Shown: one piece after another, positions 63,212 to 64,000 of the stretch
How positions within the stretch are numbered: the first letter of the stretch is position 1
Layout: the number at the start of each line of letters is the position of its first letter
Assembly (NCBI RefSeq): GCF_900450765.1
Contig: NZ_UGGU01000003.1
Span: 124,001 to 188,000, forward strand
Length of the DNA stretch: 64,000 nt
Direction of reading: 5' to 3'
Source of the DNA: Fusobacterium necrogenes
Lineage (GTDB): Bacteria > Fusobacteriota > Fusobacteriia > Fusobacteriales > Fusobacteriaceae
The notes under the pieces: model-generated
Databases searched by the model: none
What the model was told of the DNA's origin: nothing
The model's input: only the letters and a program-made list of their open reading frames with translations
Made by a program: the position numbers and the translations under genes

Positions 63212-64000
63212 TTACTGCAAATATTTTATTTTAGACTTTAATTCTTCTATATTTCCTACTTCAAATAATTCTCCATACTTTCCATTTGCTAAAATTTCTT
63301 TTGGTCCTACTGGGCAATTACTTGAAATTACTTTTGTACCTACTAGTAAAGCTTCTAATAAAACTAATCCAAATCCTTCATATTTAGAGCTTAAAACAAA
63401 TAATTTTGAATTTTTCATCCAAATGTATGGATTTAATTTTTTTCCTAAAAATATTACATCTTTTATTTTTAGATCTTCCACTAATTTTTCTAATTTTCTT
63501 CTATCTGGACCATCTCCTACTATTATTAATTTTTCTTTTATTTTTTCTTCAATTTTTAATTCTCCAAAAGCTTTTATTAGCGTTGTAAAATCTTTATCTA
63601 CTTCGTCTAGTCTTCCTACGCTACAAATATATTTACTTTTAATTAATACTCTTTCTTCTTCTGTTAATTCGCTATCATCTAAAGCCTTTTTTTGTATTTC
63701 ATCAACATCTATTGGATTATATACAGTCTTTTGTTTTTCTTTTAAATATGGTGCTAATTTAATTAGTTCATTTCCCATCTCTTGACTTACTGTGCATATT
63801 TCATCAAATTTTTCTAATTTTTTAAAAAAACTCTTTTTAAAATATTTTCTTATTCCATCAAAAAATCTAGTTACAGAACCATGTAAATAAATTTGATGCT
63901 TTGGCCCTTTTATTTTTGTTATATAACTTGGTAAATACTGAAAAAAAGTTATAGTGATATCATAATTTGCTTTTTCTACTACTTTTATTTCTTTTTTCCA
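63212..64000 (-). CDS. Family 4 glycosyltransferase, partial (5' end outside window)
   Basis: The frame is open to the right edge, so the N-terminus is missing; about 262 residues are visible. Motifs: ICSVGRLDEVDKDFTTLIKA, LIIVGDGPDRRKLEKLVEDL, and SSKYEGFGLVLLEALLVGT with SNCPVGPKEIL. Internal ATG 63778 is not the start, because in-frame transferase sequence (YLHGSVTRFF) precedes it. The protein stops early, at KIKYLQ, where family members run on; the same frame continues for 14 more codons after the TAA (63170-63211). Confidence 0.88.
   Translation of the reverse strand, partial: WKKEIKVVEKANYDITITFFQYLPSYITKIKGPKHQIYLHGSVTRFFDGIRKYFKKSFFKKLEKFDEICTVSQEMGNELIKLAPYLKEKQKTVYNPIDVDEIQKKALDDSELTEEERVLIKSKYICSVGRLDEVDKDFTTLIKAFGELKIEEKIKEKLIIVGDGPDRRKLEKLVEDLKIKDVIFLGKKLNPYIWMKNSKLFVLSSKYEGFGLVLLEALLVGTKVISSNCPVGPKEILANGKYGELFEVGNIEELKSKIKYLQ

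Noticed and set aside
63423-63785. 120-codon plus-strand frame at the right edge
   Set aside because: Antisense to the partial glycosyltransferase, whose motifs are clear in the other strand.

Overview
The window is AT-rich DNA from an anaerobic, low-GC, Gram-negative-type bacterium, most likely a Fusobacterium. The reasons are the strong A/T codon bias, a mix of Firmicute-like gene orders (ylxM-ffh-rpsP, infC-rpmI-rplT, S-box metNIQ) with outer-surface glycan genes, the fuc operon, short CstA and PF09820-type ATPases. The species cannot be fixed from the sequence; the fucose pathway suggests a sugar-using Fusobacterium rather than F. nucleatum. No tRNA, rRNA, CRISPR array or complete insertion sequence was seen.

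Left part (1-10.3 kb): the end of a type III restriction subunit and the last codons of a type I specificity subunit mark a worn restriction-modification site. Next is a compact three-gene unit (binding-protein-like, P-loop GTPase, ABC ATPase) with no permease and no signal peptide; it is the most unusual system here. A PTPS/QueD-like gene faces the ylxM-ffh-rpsP translation/secretion operon. After brnQ comes infC-rpmI-rplT with a structured leader and a probable AUU start codon for IF3.

Middle part (10.3-33 kb): an orphan YqeC-MobA fusion, the SAM-riboswitch-controlled metNIQ importer, a MATE pump, glutaminase, small stress or metabolic enzymes, and an SNF2 helicase paired with a protein resembling the XPB N-terminal/helicase-associated family. 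Then YoaK, an iron alcohol dehydrogenase behind a MerR-type promoter, a CstA/BtsT-type carrier divergent from a LytS/LytTR two-component pair, and speDE divergent from an XRE-cupin regulator.

Right part (33-64 kb): an AraC regulator and a complete L-fucose operon (fucU-P-O-kinase-I-A) that would convert fucose to dihydroxyacetone phosphate and propanediol. It is followed by amino-acid carriers, rfbB, der-ygiQ and a tandem pair of nearly identical AAA-ATPase/PD-(D/E)XK genes. A long minus-strand surface-polysaccharide cluster runs off the right edge: glycosyltransferases, Wzy-like polymerase, D,D-heptose activation (GmhA, HddA, HddC), an RfbC-RfbD fusion and a Wzx flippase.

Two intergenic sites (about 10.36 kb on + and 45.18 kb on -) share the same promoter-like layout and the core CTTTCCCCAA, and each ends in a strong intrinsic terminator. 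They look like two copies of one small-RNA family; a weaker third candidate lies near 17.13 kb.
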